From positions 1 through 58,870 of the forward strand of contig CAYNDB010000002.1 in the NCBI GenBank assembly GCA_964395915.1: 58,870 bases of DNA. The letters run 5' to 3'. Position 1 is the first letter of the stretch. Each line of letters starts with the position of its first letter. The position numbers and the translations under genes are program-made. Shown one piece after another: positions 15,735 to 25,210 of the stretch. The notes beneath the pieces are model-generated. The model was given only the letters and a program-made list of their open reading frames with translations. It did not search any database and had not been told where the DNA came from. The stretch comes from CAYNDB01 sp964395915. Lineage in GTDB: Bacteria; Nitrospinota_A; UBA7883; JAJRTC01.

Positions 15735-18476
15735 TTAACGTTGTTCCCTCCAGAGATACCATTTATAAGTTTCAACGATCAGAAAAACTGGCATCGCCAC
15801 GACGAATATCAACGCCCAGTCATCCAGGGGTAACGGCATCGTATGAAATGCTTCCTGAAAGAATGGTATATAAACAACACCCACTTGAAACCCAACAGTT
15901 ACCGTCCATGCCAGCAGAACCCATGGGTTGGTGAAAAAACCTATTTCGCGTAACGGACTTTTCAAAGACCGGAAGTTAAATACATTAATTTTTTCCAGAA
16001 TGATGATTCCAGTAAACGCAACCGTTTGAGCATGAAGGGTAGCGTTGTCTCCTCCTTGCGATAGCGTATGCTGAAACAGCCACAGTGTCGCCATGCCTAT
16101 ATATGTTCCTATAGCCAAAACGGTAAGGATTCCCGCTTTATTGATAATCGGCTCGGCAGGAGAGTGTGGCGGTCGTTTCATAACGTCTTTTTCCTTAGGC
16201 TCCAGTCCAAGAGCCACCGCTGTCATCCCGTCAGTTACGAGGTTCATCCATAATATCTGGACAGGCAACAATATTAGCGGCCCGCCCAACATAATATTCG
16301 TTAAAATCGCAACCACTTCCCCTACATTGGATGAGAGCAGGTACCGCACAAATTTCTGGATATTGTCATATTGCCTGCGTCCTTCCTCTATTGCTCCGAT
16401 AATAGATGCGAAGTTATCATCGGTCAGCACCATGTCGGACGCGCCTTTCGCCACGTCGGTTCCGCGAATGCCCATGGCGATGCCAACGTCCGCCTTTTTT
16501 AAAGCCGGAGCGTCGTTGACTCCGTCGCCGGTCATGCCGACCACGTGGCCCGCCAGTTTCAACCTTGTGACTATGCGAAGCTTATGTTCCGGAGTAGTGC
16601 GGGCGAATATAGGATCTTCGTCAAGGGCTGAATCCAGCGTCTGGTCATCCATGGAAGAAACATCGCTTCCGGTAATTACTCTTCCGATTTTAAGCCCAAT
16701 CCGTTTTGCGATGGCCATTGCGGTGCCTGCCGCGTCACCTGTAATCATGATGATACGGATACCAGCCAGGTTCCCAAGCTTGATTGCGTTCTTAGCTTCC
16801 GGCCGGGGCGGGTCGATAATCCCCACCACTCCAAGCAATGTAAGATTTGTTTCAACAATATCCTCTCGTAAAGCGCAATCATCAGGGAGAGTTCGTCGGG
16901 CCAAAGCAAGCGTTCGCAAACCGCTGTCAGCCATATCGTTATATGTTGAAGTAAAAGTTTCTCTTTCTATGCTGGTTAAGGCGCGTTCTGTTCCATTCTC
17001 TAACACTCGTGAACATCGTTCGATGATAACCTCCGGCGCTCCTTTGACATGCGCCATCATCCCATTCGGACTTCTTTCTATAACCGTCATTCGTTTACGA
17101 GAGGAATTAAAAGAAAACTCGGAGACAGCGCGTACCTTCTCCTCATGTTTGATATGCGCTTTATACGCCACCACCACCAAAGCCGCTTCTGTCGGTTCGC
17201 CAATTTCGCGCCAGCCCTGTTCGTCTTTCGTCAGCTTTGCGTTGTTGCACTTCAGCCCGGTTTCCAGCAAAGCGGACAAATCTTTATTATTTTCGATGCT
17301 TATCTTTTCACCGTATCGCTCAAAGTGTCCGGTGGGGTCGTATCCCACTCCTGTAACGTTATATTCCCCAGAGAGCAGGCTTATGCGTTGAACCGTCATT
17401 TCATTTCTTGTCAGCGTGCCGGTTTTATCTGTGCATATTACTGTGGCCGCGCCCAGGCTTTCCGCCGCTTGCAAGCGACGTAACAAAGCCCGTCGTTTGA
17501 CCATTGCCCTAATTCCAATGGCAAGCGTTATTGTCACAACGGCGGGCAGACCTTCCGGGACAACCGCCACTGCCAACGAAACACCGATTAAGAACATTTC
17601 CGTCGGAGGCTTCTCCATAAAAACGCCAATGATTGTAACCAGCGAGGCGATTACGAGCGATGCGATCCCAAGCTGTTTAGCTAATCCGGCCAGCTTTTTT
17701 TGCAGCGGGGTTGTTTCATCGGCCACACTCTGGGTAAGGTGAGCGATCCTGCCGAATTCCGTGTTCATACCTGTGGCCGTAACCACTCCGCGAGACCTTC
17801 CATTTGTAACAGCGGTTCCCATCCAGGCCATGGAACGTCTTTCCGCAAGGGGAGTGTTTTTATCAAGGGCTTTTGTGTCTTTATACGAGGAGACGGACTC
17901 TCCTGTCAGAACAGATTCATCCACCTTGAGGTTGATCGCTTCGACAAGGCGCACATCAGCCGGTATTCTATCTCCTGTCGACAGCAATACCATGTCGCCG
18001 GGAACCAATGTCACAGCGTCTATTTCCTTTTCCCGTCCACCTCGCACGACATGGCAACGGAGTGACAACATCCGCTGCAGCGCTTCCATGGCTCTCTCCG
18101 CCTTCCACTCCTGGATAAAACCGAGGATGCCGTTCAGGATAATGATGGCGAGAATAGTTATAGTGTCCGCAATTTCACCCAACATGAATGAAACGGCCGC
18201 GGCGACGAACAGGATAAGAATGAGGATGCTTTTAAACTGACGGACGAATACTTCATGCCATGTGACTTTTTGCGTTTCCAGCAACTTGTTTAGGCCATAT
18301 GCAGCGCTGCGCCGGCGCGCTTCTTCTTCGCTTAACCCGGCATGTATATCGGAGCCAAGCGCTTTTACCGTGGCTTCGACGGTTTCAGCGTGCCAAATTT
18401 TTCGATTACTGTTTTGTTGGGCCATAATCGAGCCGTCCACATGACAAACATTACCACTATTGTTAATATCAGACAT
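15735..18476 (-). CDS. Ca2+-type (P2A/SERCA-like) P-type ATPase
   Basis: A 913-residue cation pump. It has an N-terminal cation-ATPase domain, the TGES actuator motif (191-194), the phosphorylation site DKTGTLT (Asp350), the TGDGVNDAPAL hinge, and ten membrane spans. Ca2+ ligands of SERCA are preserved: PEGL in span 4 (307-310), SSNVGEVV in span 5 and MNLVTDG in span 6. This fits calcium efflux; some bacterial relatives also move Mn2+. A second in-frame ATG 17 codons downstream is an alternative start, and neither has a strong ribosome binding site. The gene follows hypE by 26 bases on the same strand, so it may be read from the hyp operon. Confidence 0.9.
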   Translation of the reverse strand: MSDINNSGNVCHVDGSIMAQQNSNRKIWHAETVEATVKALGSDIHAGLSEEEARRRSAAYGLNKLLETQKVTWHEVFVRQFKSILILILFVAAAVSFMLGEIADTITILAIIILNGILGFIQEWKAERAMEALQRMLSLRCHVVRGGREKEIDAVTLVPGDMVLLSTGDRIPADVRLVEAINLKVDESVLTGESVSSYKDTKALDKNTPLAERRSMAWMGTAVTNGRSRGVVTATGMNTEFGRIAHLTQSVADETTPLQKKLAGLAKQLGIASLVIASLVTIIGVFMEKPPTEMFLIGVSLAVAVVPEGLPAVVTITLAIGIRAMVKRRALLRRLQAAESLGAATVICTDKTGTLTRNEMTVQRISLLSGEYNVTGVGYDPTGHFERYGEKISIENNKDLSALLETGLKCNNAKLTKDEQGWREIGEPTEAALVVVAYKAHIKHEEKVRAVSEFSFNSSRKRMTVIERSPNGMMAHVKGAPEVIIERCSRVLENGTERALTSIERETFTSTYNDMADSGLRTLALARRTLPDDCALREDIVETNLTLLGVVGIIDPPRPEAKNAIKLGNLAGIRIIMITGDAAGTAMAIAKRIGLKIGRVITGSDVSSMDDQTLDSALDEDPIFARTTPEHKLRIVTRLKLAGHVVGMTGDGVNDAPALKKADVGIAMGIRGTDVAKGASDMVLTDDNFASIIGAIEEGRRQYDNIQKFVRYLLSSNVGEVVAILTNIMLGGPLILLPVQILWMNLVTDGMTAVALGLEPKEKDVMKRPPHSPAEPIINKAGILTVLAIGTYIGMATLWLFQHTLSQGGDNATLHAQTVAFTGIIILEKINVFNFRSLKSPLREIGFFTNPWVLLAWTVTVGFQVGVVYIPFFQEAFHTMPLPLDDWALIFVVAMPVFLIVETYKWYLWREQR

Positions 18477-18502
18477 TCCGCAATGTAAGCGCTGATTTTT
18501 CG

Positions 18503-19516
18503 CTAGCAGATTCTGGGTAGAAGCTCCCCGTCCAGCCGTGTGACAAGCCTGGACCCGCCTATAACGGAAGCAAGGGATACCCTGCCGGGAGGCCCGTTTT
18601 CTATAACTCCAACTAGAGCGGCGTTTTCACCTTCCGGGTGAGAGCGCATTATTGATAAAGCTTTGCTGGCTTCATCAGCGGGGACAATGGCGATCATTTT
18701 ACCTTCGTTTGCGATCATAAGAGGGTCGAGCCCGAGTATTTCACAAGCCGCCAGAGTTGCAGGAGCCACTGGTAAATCGCTTTCGTTTAGACGTATGGAA
18801 ACGTTTGAAGCTTCCGCTATTTCAACCAGGGTTGTGGCAAGTCCGCCTCGGGTGGGGTCGCGCAACACTTTTGGAGTCACGCCTCCATCAAGCAGCTCTT
18901 TGACAAGACCGTTCAGCGCAGCGGTGTCGCTTACCACTGGAGATTCGAAATTCAACCCTTCACGCGCCAGCATTATCGCGACGCCATGATCGCCAATGGT
19001 TCCGTTTACAAGAACGGCGTCTCCCGGCCTTGCCGCTCCGCAATTTATATCAAAGCCGTTTTGCGCAACACCGATGCCGGAGGTGTTTATAAATATCTTG
19101 TCACCCCGACCACGGGGAACAACCTTGGTGTCACCACACGCGAGCTTGACACCGGCGGCCCGCGCCGCGTCTCCCATCGATCGTAGTATCAAGCCAAGAT
19201 CGTTTACTTCAAGGCCTTCCTCAAGTATCAGCCCCACGCTTATAGCCACAGGCATGGCGCCTCGCATGGCAAGATCGTTTACGGTTCCGTTTACGGCAAG
19301 CTCGCCTATGTTCCCCCCAGGAAAAATAAACGGGTCGACAACATAACTGTCGGTGGTGAAAAACGTTCTGCCCGCAGGAAGGTCGATCAACGCCGCGTCG
19401 TCCATTTCCTGCGCAGAATTTCCATTATGAATGTTAGGGATAATGATCTTTTCAATCAAGCGTTCGGTCATCAAGCCTCCGGAGCCGTGCCCCAGCAATA
19501 TTATATCGTCACGCAT
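18503..19516 (-). CDS. hypE: Hydrogenase maturation protein HypE
   Basis: Dehydrates the carbamoyl group received from HypF to a thiocyanate on its C-terminal Cys, the source of the Fe-CN ligands of [NiFe] hydrogenase. The protein ends in PRIC, the diagnostic C-terminus with the acceptor Cys. It begins ILLGHGSGGLMTERLI and has the PurM-like ATP-binding fold motifs (FTTDSYVVDPF, GDTKVVPRG). I choose the ATG at 19516, which overlaps hypD by eight bases and has AGGAAAG; an upstream ATG at 19537 is less likely. It is the last hyp gene. Confidence 0.95.
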   Translation of the reverse strand: MRDDIILLGHGSGGLMTERLIEKIIIPNIHNGNSAQEMDDAALIDLPAGRTFFTTDSYVVDPFIFPGGNIGELAVNGTVNDLAMRGAMPVAISVGLILEEGLEVNDLGLILRSMGDAARAAGVKLACGDTKVVPRGRGDKIFINTSGIGVAQNGFDINCGAARPGDAVLVNGTIGDHGVAIMLAREGLNFESPVVSDTAALNGLVKELLDGGVTPKVLRDPTRGGLATTLVEIAEASNVSIRLNESDLPVAPATLAACEILGLDPLMIANEGKMIAIVPADEASKALSIMRSHPEGENAALVGVIENGPPGRVSLASVIGGSRLVTRLDGELLPRIC

Positions 19517-20615
19517 ACGCTTTCCTCTCCGCGCCATACTTCCATTCCGCCGCGCATGTCCCTTCCGATGAAACCATGCACGCTCCTATAGGATTGTCAG
19601 GCGTGCAGGCGCTTCCGAAAATTTTACAGTCGACCGGTTGTTTAAGCCCTTTTAATATCAGCCCGCAGATACATGCGGGATTTTCTTTTGTATCTTTGAA
19701 TTCTACATTCCATTTATAAGCCGCGTCCCGATGAATATACTTATCCGAGATGGCAAGGCCGCTTCCCGGTATCGATCCCAGGCCGCGCCATATGGCGTCC
19801 GATTTTTTGAATACTTCCTTTAAAATGGCCTGCGCTTTCAGGTTGCCTTCAGGCTTTACCACTCGATTGTATTCGTTCTCCACTTCCGCTCTGCCTTCGG
19901 CCACCTGCGCTGTCAGCATGGAAATCCCACGAAGAATGTCCAGCGGCTCAAAACCTGTTATGACGCAAGCCACGCGACGTTTTTCGACCAAAGGTTTATA
20001 TCCGCTCTCTCCAATAATGGCCGAGACATGGGCGGGACAGATATATCCATCTATTCCCAATTCACCTTCCGTCAATGCGGCCATAGGCTCCGGCATCACC
20101 TTATGCGCGGCGAGAACAGTGTAGTTTGGTATATTTTCACGTTCCGCTGTAAGGATGGATGCGGCGACAGCGGGAGCTGTTGTTTCGAACCCGACACCAA
20201 GAAACACGACATTGGACTGTGGATTATTATTGGCGATATCTACCGCGTCCATAGGGGAATAGACAATACGTATGTCGGCTCCCTTTGCGCGTTCCTTTAT
20301 CAATGACGAGTCGGAGCCAGGAACTCGTATCATGTCTCCGAAGGTAGTAATTATAAACCCGTTGCGCCTCGCAAGCTCTATAGCGGCGTCGACATAACCT
20401 GTTGGCGTAACGCAGACAGGGCAACCGGGGCCGGAAACGAGCCTTATGTTTTCAGGAATCAACGTCCTTATTCCATGGCGGTATATCGACATGGTATGTG
20501 TTCCACACACTTCCATAAACGTCGCCTGTTTATTAAGGCGGGACGCTTGGCCGTGAAGATCGTCCGCTAGCTTTTTCGCAAGCTTGCCATCACGGAAATC
20601 GCTAAGATATTTCAT
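19509..20615 (-). CDS. hypD: Hydrogenase maturation protein HypD
   Basis: Iron-sulfur scaffold on which, with HypC, the Fe(CN)2CO unit is assembled. The 368-residue protein shows the family's Cys signatures: EVCGTHT near residue 37, GPGCPVCVTP near 65, and the C-terminal [4Fe-4S] segment with CICGLILKG, DCKIFG and GACMVSSEGTCAAEW. It overlaps hypC by 14 bases and hypE by eight. Confidence 0.96.
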   Translation of the reverse strand: MKYLSDFRDGKLAKKLADDLHGQASRLNKQATFMEVCGTHTMSIYRHGIRTLIPENIRLVSGPGCPVCVTPTGYVDAAIELARRNGFIITTFGDMIRVPGSDSSLIKERAKGADIRIVYSPMDAVDIANNNPQSNVVFLGVGFETTAPAVAASILTAERENIPNYTVLAAHKVMPEPMAALTEGELGIDGYICPAHVSAIIGESGYKPLVEKRRVACVITGFEPLDILRGISMLTAQVAEGRAEVENEYNRVVKPEGNLKAQAILKEVFKKSDAIWRGLGSIPGSGLAISDKYIHRDAAYKWNVEFKDTKENPACICGLILKGLKQPVDCKIFGSACTPDNPIGACMVSSEGTCAAEWKYGAERKAYA

Positions 20616-20835
20616 CGTTACATTTCTTTTCTATTTCTCGCATAAGACGTAATGTCTCTTCCGCGACAGTTGTATCGAGCTTTTCAATGGCAAGCCCTGC
20701 ATGAACAAGAATGTAGTCCCCGATATTTACGTTATCAAGGGCCAGCAGGCTTGCAGATTTTTTTACGCCATCAATCTCGGCCATGCAGGAAAACTCTGAT
20801 ATCTCAATTACCTTCATAGGGACAGCCACGCACAT
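20602..20835 (-). CDS. hypC: Hydrogenase maturation chaperone HypC
   Basis: A 77-residue chaperone beginning MCVAVPMKV. The Cys2 behind the initiator Met is the essential residue that binds the Fe(CN)2CO fragment and contacts the large-subunit precursor. The HAGLAIEKLD segment is also typical. AGGAAAG precedes the start, just after the hypF stop. Confidence 0.96.
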   Translation of the reverse strand: MCVAVPMKVIEISEFSCMAEIDGVKKSASLLALDNVNIGDYILVHAGLAIEKLDTTVAEETLRLMREIEKKCNDEIS

Positions 20836-20837
20836 GA

Positions 20838-23147
20838 TTATCTTTCCTTTGATATTGCTTTTCTTGCTCCCGCAACCGCCTGTCCAAGCGAGATACCTCC
20901 GTCGTTCGGAGGCACACGGCTGTGGCGAAACACTTGGAGCCCTTCAGACTCCAGCATCACCCCTAGCTTGTCTGAAAGATACCTGTTCTGAAACACTCCA
21001 CCCGATAACGCTACGCTTCGAAGACCTGTTTGGCCGCTGATTCTTTTAATCATCTGACAAGCGCCTTCAGCGATGGTGTTGTGGAACATCGCCGACATTA
21101 TGCCGATAGGAACGTTTTTCAGAGAATCCTCCACAAGCTTTTTAAAAACCGGATATATATCAAAAATAAATTTGTCATCCACCTTCACGATATTAACGGG
21201 GTAACTTTCCTTTATTCCCGTGGTCGCTATTGTTTCAAGCTCCATCGCCGCCTGACCTTCGAAAGACACTTTCCCTCGCAATCCGGTTAAAGCCGCCGCG
21301 GCGTCAAAAAGCCTTCCAACACCATGGGAATATGTTGTGTTCAACTTTTTTTCCACCATAATTTTTATCGTCTTAAGCTTTTCTGTGGTCACCTCATTCA
21401 TCCATCTTACGGAAAGCTTAGGAATATTATCGCCATATAGCTCATGTAAAATGCCGACAGCTATCCGCCATGGCTCCTTTACCGCCACATCGCCACCGGG
21501 GAGCGGAACAGCGCTGGTATAACCCATCCGTTCATACCCACCCGCGTTACCGACAAAAAATTCGCCTCCCCAAATCGACCCATCGTCTCCATACCCCGTA
21601 CCGTCAAAAATAACGCCGATAACTTCTTCGTCTAATGCGCCACGCTCCGCCAGTACCGAAACAAGATGCGCGTGATGATGCTGGACTTCCACTCGTTTGG
21701 ACTCAGGAAAACTATCCCTCGCCCATTGAGAGCATGAGTAATCCGGATGTTTGTCGAAAGCGACGACAGAAAAATCCCTGACGTCCAGCATGTCAAAATA
21801 GCGTTCCATCGAAAAACAGAAGTAGTCATACGATTTTTCGTATTTAAGATCGCCAATATGCGGGCTTATATAAGCGCGGTCTTCCTTTATGACACAAAAA
21901 GTGTTTTTCAGCTCTCCACCCACAGCCAGTGTTGTCGGATATTCACGGTCGAGCATAATGGGTATCGGCGCATATCCGCGCGAACGTCTTAACACGACGG
22001 GGCCATGGCTCATTGAAAGCTCGATAGAATCATCCGCCCGGTTATATATCGGCCTGTCGTGAACGAGAAAAGCGTCGGCGATTCCAGCAAGCCTCTCCCT
22101 GGCGTCTTTTTCGGTGTGAACTATCGGATCATCGCTTATGTTCGCGCTGGTCATAACGAGCGCATTGAAGTTTCCATCGGCCATAAGCAGGTAACTCAAT
22201 GGAGTGTACGGCAACATTATGCCGAGCTTTTTGTTGAAAGGGGCTACGCCTGACGGCATATTTTTCATCAGTTTTTGAACCAGGACAATTGGCCGTGAAC
22301 GGCTTTTTAAAAGCTCTGCTTCGCTCTCAGAAATATCCGCATAAAGCTTTGCCCCATCCAACGAAGAACACATCAGCGCAAACGGTTTTTCATCCCGCAA
22401 TTTTTTTCGTCGTAAGCGCATCACCGCGTTATTTTTATCAGCGTCCACTGCAAGGTGGTAGCCGCCAATACCCTTGATCGCAACGATTTTACCGGTAGCG
22501 AGAAGATCGATTGCCTTTGCAAGCGCGTTATTTTTTGTATCAATTACGTTAAACGACTCGTCCATAAGGCTTAACTGCGGCCCGCAAACATGGCAGGCCA
22601 CAGGCTGCGCGTGAAATCTGCGATCGGCCGGGTTCTCATATTCCTTCAGGCAGTCCGGGCACATCTGAAAATCCTTCATCGTAGTAAAAGGCCGGTCGTA
22701 CGGAATGGATTTGATTATCGTAAAACGTGGCCCGCAGTTCGTACAGTTAATGAAGGGATATCGATAACGCCGGTCGTTCGGATCGAACAGTTCATTAAGA
22801 CAATCGGGACAAACATCGCAATCGGGTGGAATCAAAGCTGTTTTCGATCCTTTATGATCGCTTTCCCTTATTTCAAAAGCGGAATCTTCGCCGCAACAAG
22901 CTTCATGTGAAGTCACTTTGACGATATGTGAAAGGGGAGGGGAGAGGTCCGTCAGATCGCGCTCGAAAGCTTCGATATTTTCAATATCTCCTTCAACCTC
23001 AATATCGACTCCGGAGGAATTGTTCTCCACATAGCCTGTAAGGTTATGTTGTTTTGCAATACGATATATGAACGGTCGGAACCCTACGCCCTGCACGATT
23101 CCACGGACGTGTATATGCTTGCGATATGCAAGCTGTTCATATTTCAT
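20838..23147 (-). CDS. hypF: Carbamoyltransferase HypF
   Basis: Makes the carbamoyl group from carbamoyl phosphate and transfers it to HypE. The 769 residues show the full domain order: acylphosphatase (RGIVQGVGFRPFIYRIA, about 15-31), two zinc-finger units (CDVCPDCLNEL and CPDCLKEY with their CTNC/CHVC partners, about 110-190), a YrdC-like domain (about 205-390), and a Kae1-like C-terminal domain with the metal site VQHHHAH. It overlaps hypB by 11 bases. Confidence 0.96.
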   Translation of the reverse strand: MKYEQLAYRKHIHVRGIVQGVGFRPFIYRIAKQHNLTGYVENNSSGVDIEVEGDIENIEAFERDLTDLSPPLSHIVKVTSHEACCGEDSAFEIRESDHKGSKTALIPPDCDVCPDCLNELFDPNDRRYRYPFINCTNCGPRFTIIKSIPYDRPFTTMKDFQMCPDCLKEYENPADRRFHAQPVACHVCGPQLSLMDESFNVIDTKNNALAKAIDLLATGKIVAIKGIGGYHLAVDADKNNAVMRLRRKKLRDEKPFALMCSSLDGAKLYADISESEAELLKSRSRPIVLVQKLMKNMPSGVAPFNKKLGIMLPYTPLSYLLMADGNFNALVMTSANISDDPIVHTEKDARERLAGIADAFLVHDRPIYNRADDSIELSMSHGPVVLRRSRGYAPIPIMLDREYPTTLAVGGELKNTFCVIKEDRAYISPHIGDLKYEKSYDYFCFSMERYFDMLDVRDFSVVAFDKHPDYSCSQWARDSFPESKRVEVQHHHAHLVSVLAERGALDEEVIGVIFDGTGYGDDGSIWGGEFFVGNAGGYERMGYTSAVPLPGGDVAVKEPWRIAVGILHELYGDNIPKLSVRWMNEVTTEKLKTIKIMVEKKLNTTYSHGVGRLFDAAAALTGLRGKVSFEGQAAMELETIATTGIKESYPVNIVKVDDKFIFDIYPVFKKLVEDSLKNVPIGIMSAMFHNTIAEGACQMIKRISGQTGLRSVALSGGVFQNRYLSDKLGVMLESEGLQVFRHSRVPPNDGGISLGQAVAGARKAISKER

Positions 23148-23802
23148 GTGATTTCAGTCCCGTTAGAAACGAATACCACTCATCAAGACCTTCGCCTGAG
23201 GAAACAGACAATGTAAACAAACGTATTTCAGGGTTAATATTTCTGGCGAGCTCAACACATTTATCGACATCGAAATCCACATATGGAAGAAGATCGGTTT
23301 TGGTAATAACCAGGGCTTTCGAGGCGCGGAACATATTTGGATATTTTGCCGGTTTGTCATCCCCTTCGGTAACTGACACCAGCGCCACTTTCATTTTTTC
23401 GCCAAGATCGTAGGAGGCGGGACATACAAGGTTGCCCACATTTTCTATCATAAGCAGGTGAATGGTGGTCAGATCGATGTGATCAAGCGCTTTCAGCGTC
23501 ATGGACGCGTCCAGGTGGCAGGCGGACATTGTGTTAATTTGCGTTACTTGCGCTCCTGTTTTCGCTATTCGTCTGGCGTCATTATCGGTTTGCTGGTCTC
23601 CTTCGATGACTGCGAAATTGATTTTGTCTTTGATCTCCGATATTGTCTTGACCAGCAAAGAGGTTTTCCCCGCTCCGGGTGAGCTTACAAAATTTAACGC
23701 CGTGACTTTGGTTTCCTTGAAAATCGCTCTGTTTATCACGGCTATCCTGTTGTTTTTTGTAAATACGTCCTTTTTTATTTCAATAACTGTCGGAGCTGTC
23801 AT
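23137..23802 (-). CDS. hypB: Nickel-insertion GTPase HypB
   Basis: GTPase that with HypA delivers nickel to the hydrogenase large subunit. The 221-residue SIMIBI-class protein has the P-loop SSPGAGKTSL (about 41-50), the EGDQQTDNDARRI segment and the metal-binding NTMSACHLDA region at the GTPase dimer interface. The N-terminal His-rich nickel-storage stretch found in some HypB is absent. It overlaps hypA as ATGA. It might also serve nickel supply for CooS (inference). Confidence 0.95.
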   Translation of the reverse strand: MTAPTVIEIKKDVFTKNNRIAVINRAIFKETKVTALNFVSSPGAGKTSLLVKTISEIKDKINFAVIEGDQQTDNDARRIAKTGAQVTQINTMSACHLDASMTLKALDHIDLTTIHLLMIENVGNLVCPASYDLGEKMKVALVSVTEGDDKPAKYPNMFRASKALVITKTDLLPYVDFDVDKCVELARNINPEIRLFTLSVSSGEGLDEWYSFLTGLKSHEI

Positions 23803-24146
23803 GTTGTCTCCACCTCAATACTTTTCACAACAAGATCATCTCCCTGCAAGACGGTTGCAGGGCCAGAGCATTCCGGACAAACAAAATATTGGCTATCAGG
23901 ACTGAACTCAAGTACACATGCGGGACAGAGAGCCACGGCTGGAATCTTGTTCAACACAAGCCTGCTCCCCTCCGTAACGACGGCCTCTTTTGAGCAAGCT
24001 TCGTAGCAAAATTCCAGCGCGTCACAACTAACACCAGCCAAATCGCCAATATCGACTGTGACAGTTAACACCTTGAGCGCATTTTGGCTCAGGACGGATT
24101 CCTCGACAACAGCGATAACGCTCATAGCGATTGACATTTCATGCAT
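23799..24146 (-). CDS. hypA: Nickel chaperone HypA
   Basis: A 115-residue nickel chaperone. MHEMSIA contains the N-terminal Met-His-Glu nickel site, and CPAC...CPEC is the zinc finger (about 76-95). It is the first gene of the hypABFCDE operon, divergent from the hydrogenase structural genes. There is no clear ribosome binding site; the leader reads GGGTATTGCGTA. Confidence 0.95.
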   Translation of the reverse strand: MHEMSIAMSVIAVVEESVLSQNALKVLTVTVDIGDLAGVSCDALEFCYEACSKEAVVTEGSRLVLNKIPAVALCPACVLEFSPDSQYFVCPECSGPATVLQGDDLVVKSIEVETT

Positions 24147-24380
24147 TACGCAATACCCGCTTGCTCTGACACCCTGTTAATTATCTAGACAATAGTATGA
24201 AATAATATATCCGCATTAATGCCAGATATACTATATCAATAGTATTGAACGTGACTGGCTCCCATTTTTTAGTTTGTTATTTTTTATTAATATAGGCCCT
24301 ATTTAATTACTTTGGCGTATATTAACTAATAAGAGCGCTAGATATTCAGATATCCCTATGCTATATGCGGAGAGGATGTT
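24147..24380. promoter_or_regulatory. Divergent control region between hyp and hydrogenase operons
   Basis: 234 AT-rich bases from which both operons must start. CAATAGTAT occurs twice (24190-24198 and 24237-24245, 47 bases apart). A perfect palindrome GCATTAATGC lies between them at 24213-24222. A second palindromic element, GATATTCAGATATC, lies near the hydrogenase gene. These are candidate operator sites; I could not identify a convincing sigma54 or sigma70 promoter. Confidence 0.4.
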
Positions 24381-25190
24381 ATGGGACCGGCGGACAATAC
24401 TGCAACGGCTAACAACGACATATACCTTGTTGTGAGAACTCGTTCCATCTTTGCGTGTCTCCTGCACTGGATATTATTCACATCTGTGGTAGTTCTTACG
24501 CTCACAGGGTTATACATCGGCTACCCGTCATATTTTTACGGGCAGGGTGAAGCGTGGCAAGCGTCCACAATGGCTGATATCCGGACATATCATCTTTACG
24601 CGGCGCTTGCGCTGATATTCTCGATTTTCACCAGAATGTATCTTGCGTTTACAAAATCATGCAACAGGGATATGAAACAATTCCTTCCCACACCTAAAAA
24701 TATAATCGGGGCGCTACGTCTCGCAAAATTCTTTATAACTTTCAAAGGCCCCCACAAACATTACCGCTTTGTAAACCCGCTTGGGGGTATAGGCATTTTC
24801 ACGATGTCGATACTATTCCTCGTTCAAATTTTCACGGGGTTGGCGCTTTATCTTCCGGGAGCCAATCCAGACAGCTGGTGGTGGGCCATATGGATACAGC
24901 CTGTGGCGGAAAACCTCCTGGGAGGTTTGCAGGGGGTGCGTCTTATTCACCATATTGCTATGTATATATTGGCGGCGGTCGTAATCATTCATGTATATAT
25001 GCAAATTTGGAAAACCAGCATGTACACGGAATCTGACATATCTTCAATAATTTCCGGATACAAAATATTCCCGTTAAGCCAGATAGGCCATTTCGACGAT
25101 GTATACGGTATACGGCTGGACGATGCTCCGCCAAGCAAAGATGAGATGGAGAAAGAGTCTGAAATTACTATCGAAGCAAGATATAAATGA
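24381..25190 (+). CDS. hyaC: Hydrogenase cytochrome b subunit (first of two)
   Basis: Membrane anchor and quinone-reducing subunit of the [NiFe] hydrogenase; dihaem b561-type. It has 269 residues and four or five helices, with likely haem His in CLLHWILF, TYHLYAAL, IHHIAMY and VIIHVYMQ. The gene precedes the small subunit, which is unusual since cytochrome b normally follows the large subunit. A second, shorter paralogue does exactly that downstream. The two share the YGQGE...MADIR.YH.YAA block. This copy has an additional C-terminal tail of about 40 residues. GGAGAGG precedes the start. Confidence 0.9.
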   Translation: MGPADNTATANNDIYLVVRTRSIFACLLHWILFTSVVVLTLTGLYIGYPSYFYGQGEAWQASTMADIRTYHLYAALALIFSIFTRMYLAFTKSCNRDMKQFLPTPKNIIGALRLAKFFITFKGPHKHYRFVNPLGGIGIFTMSILFLVQIFTGLALYLPGANPDSWWWAIWIQPVAENLLGGLQGVRLIHHIAMYILAAVVIIHVYMQIWKTSMYTESDISSIISGYKIFPLSQIGHFDDVYGIRLDDAPPSKDEMEKESEITIEARYK

Positions 25191-25210
25191 TCTGAATACT
25201 GGAGGGTATC

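Noticed and set aside
16093..17391. 432-codon plus-strand open frame
   Set aside because: It is antisense to the P-type ATPase, whose motifs and ion ligands are complete; the shadow has no recognisable domain or ribosome binding site.
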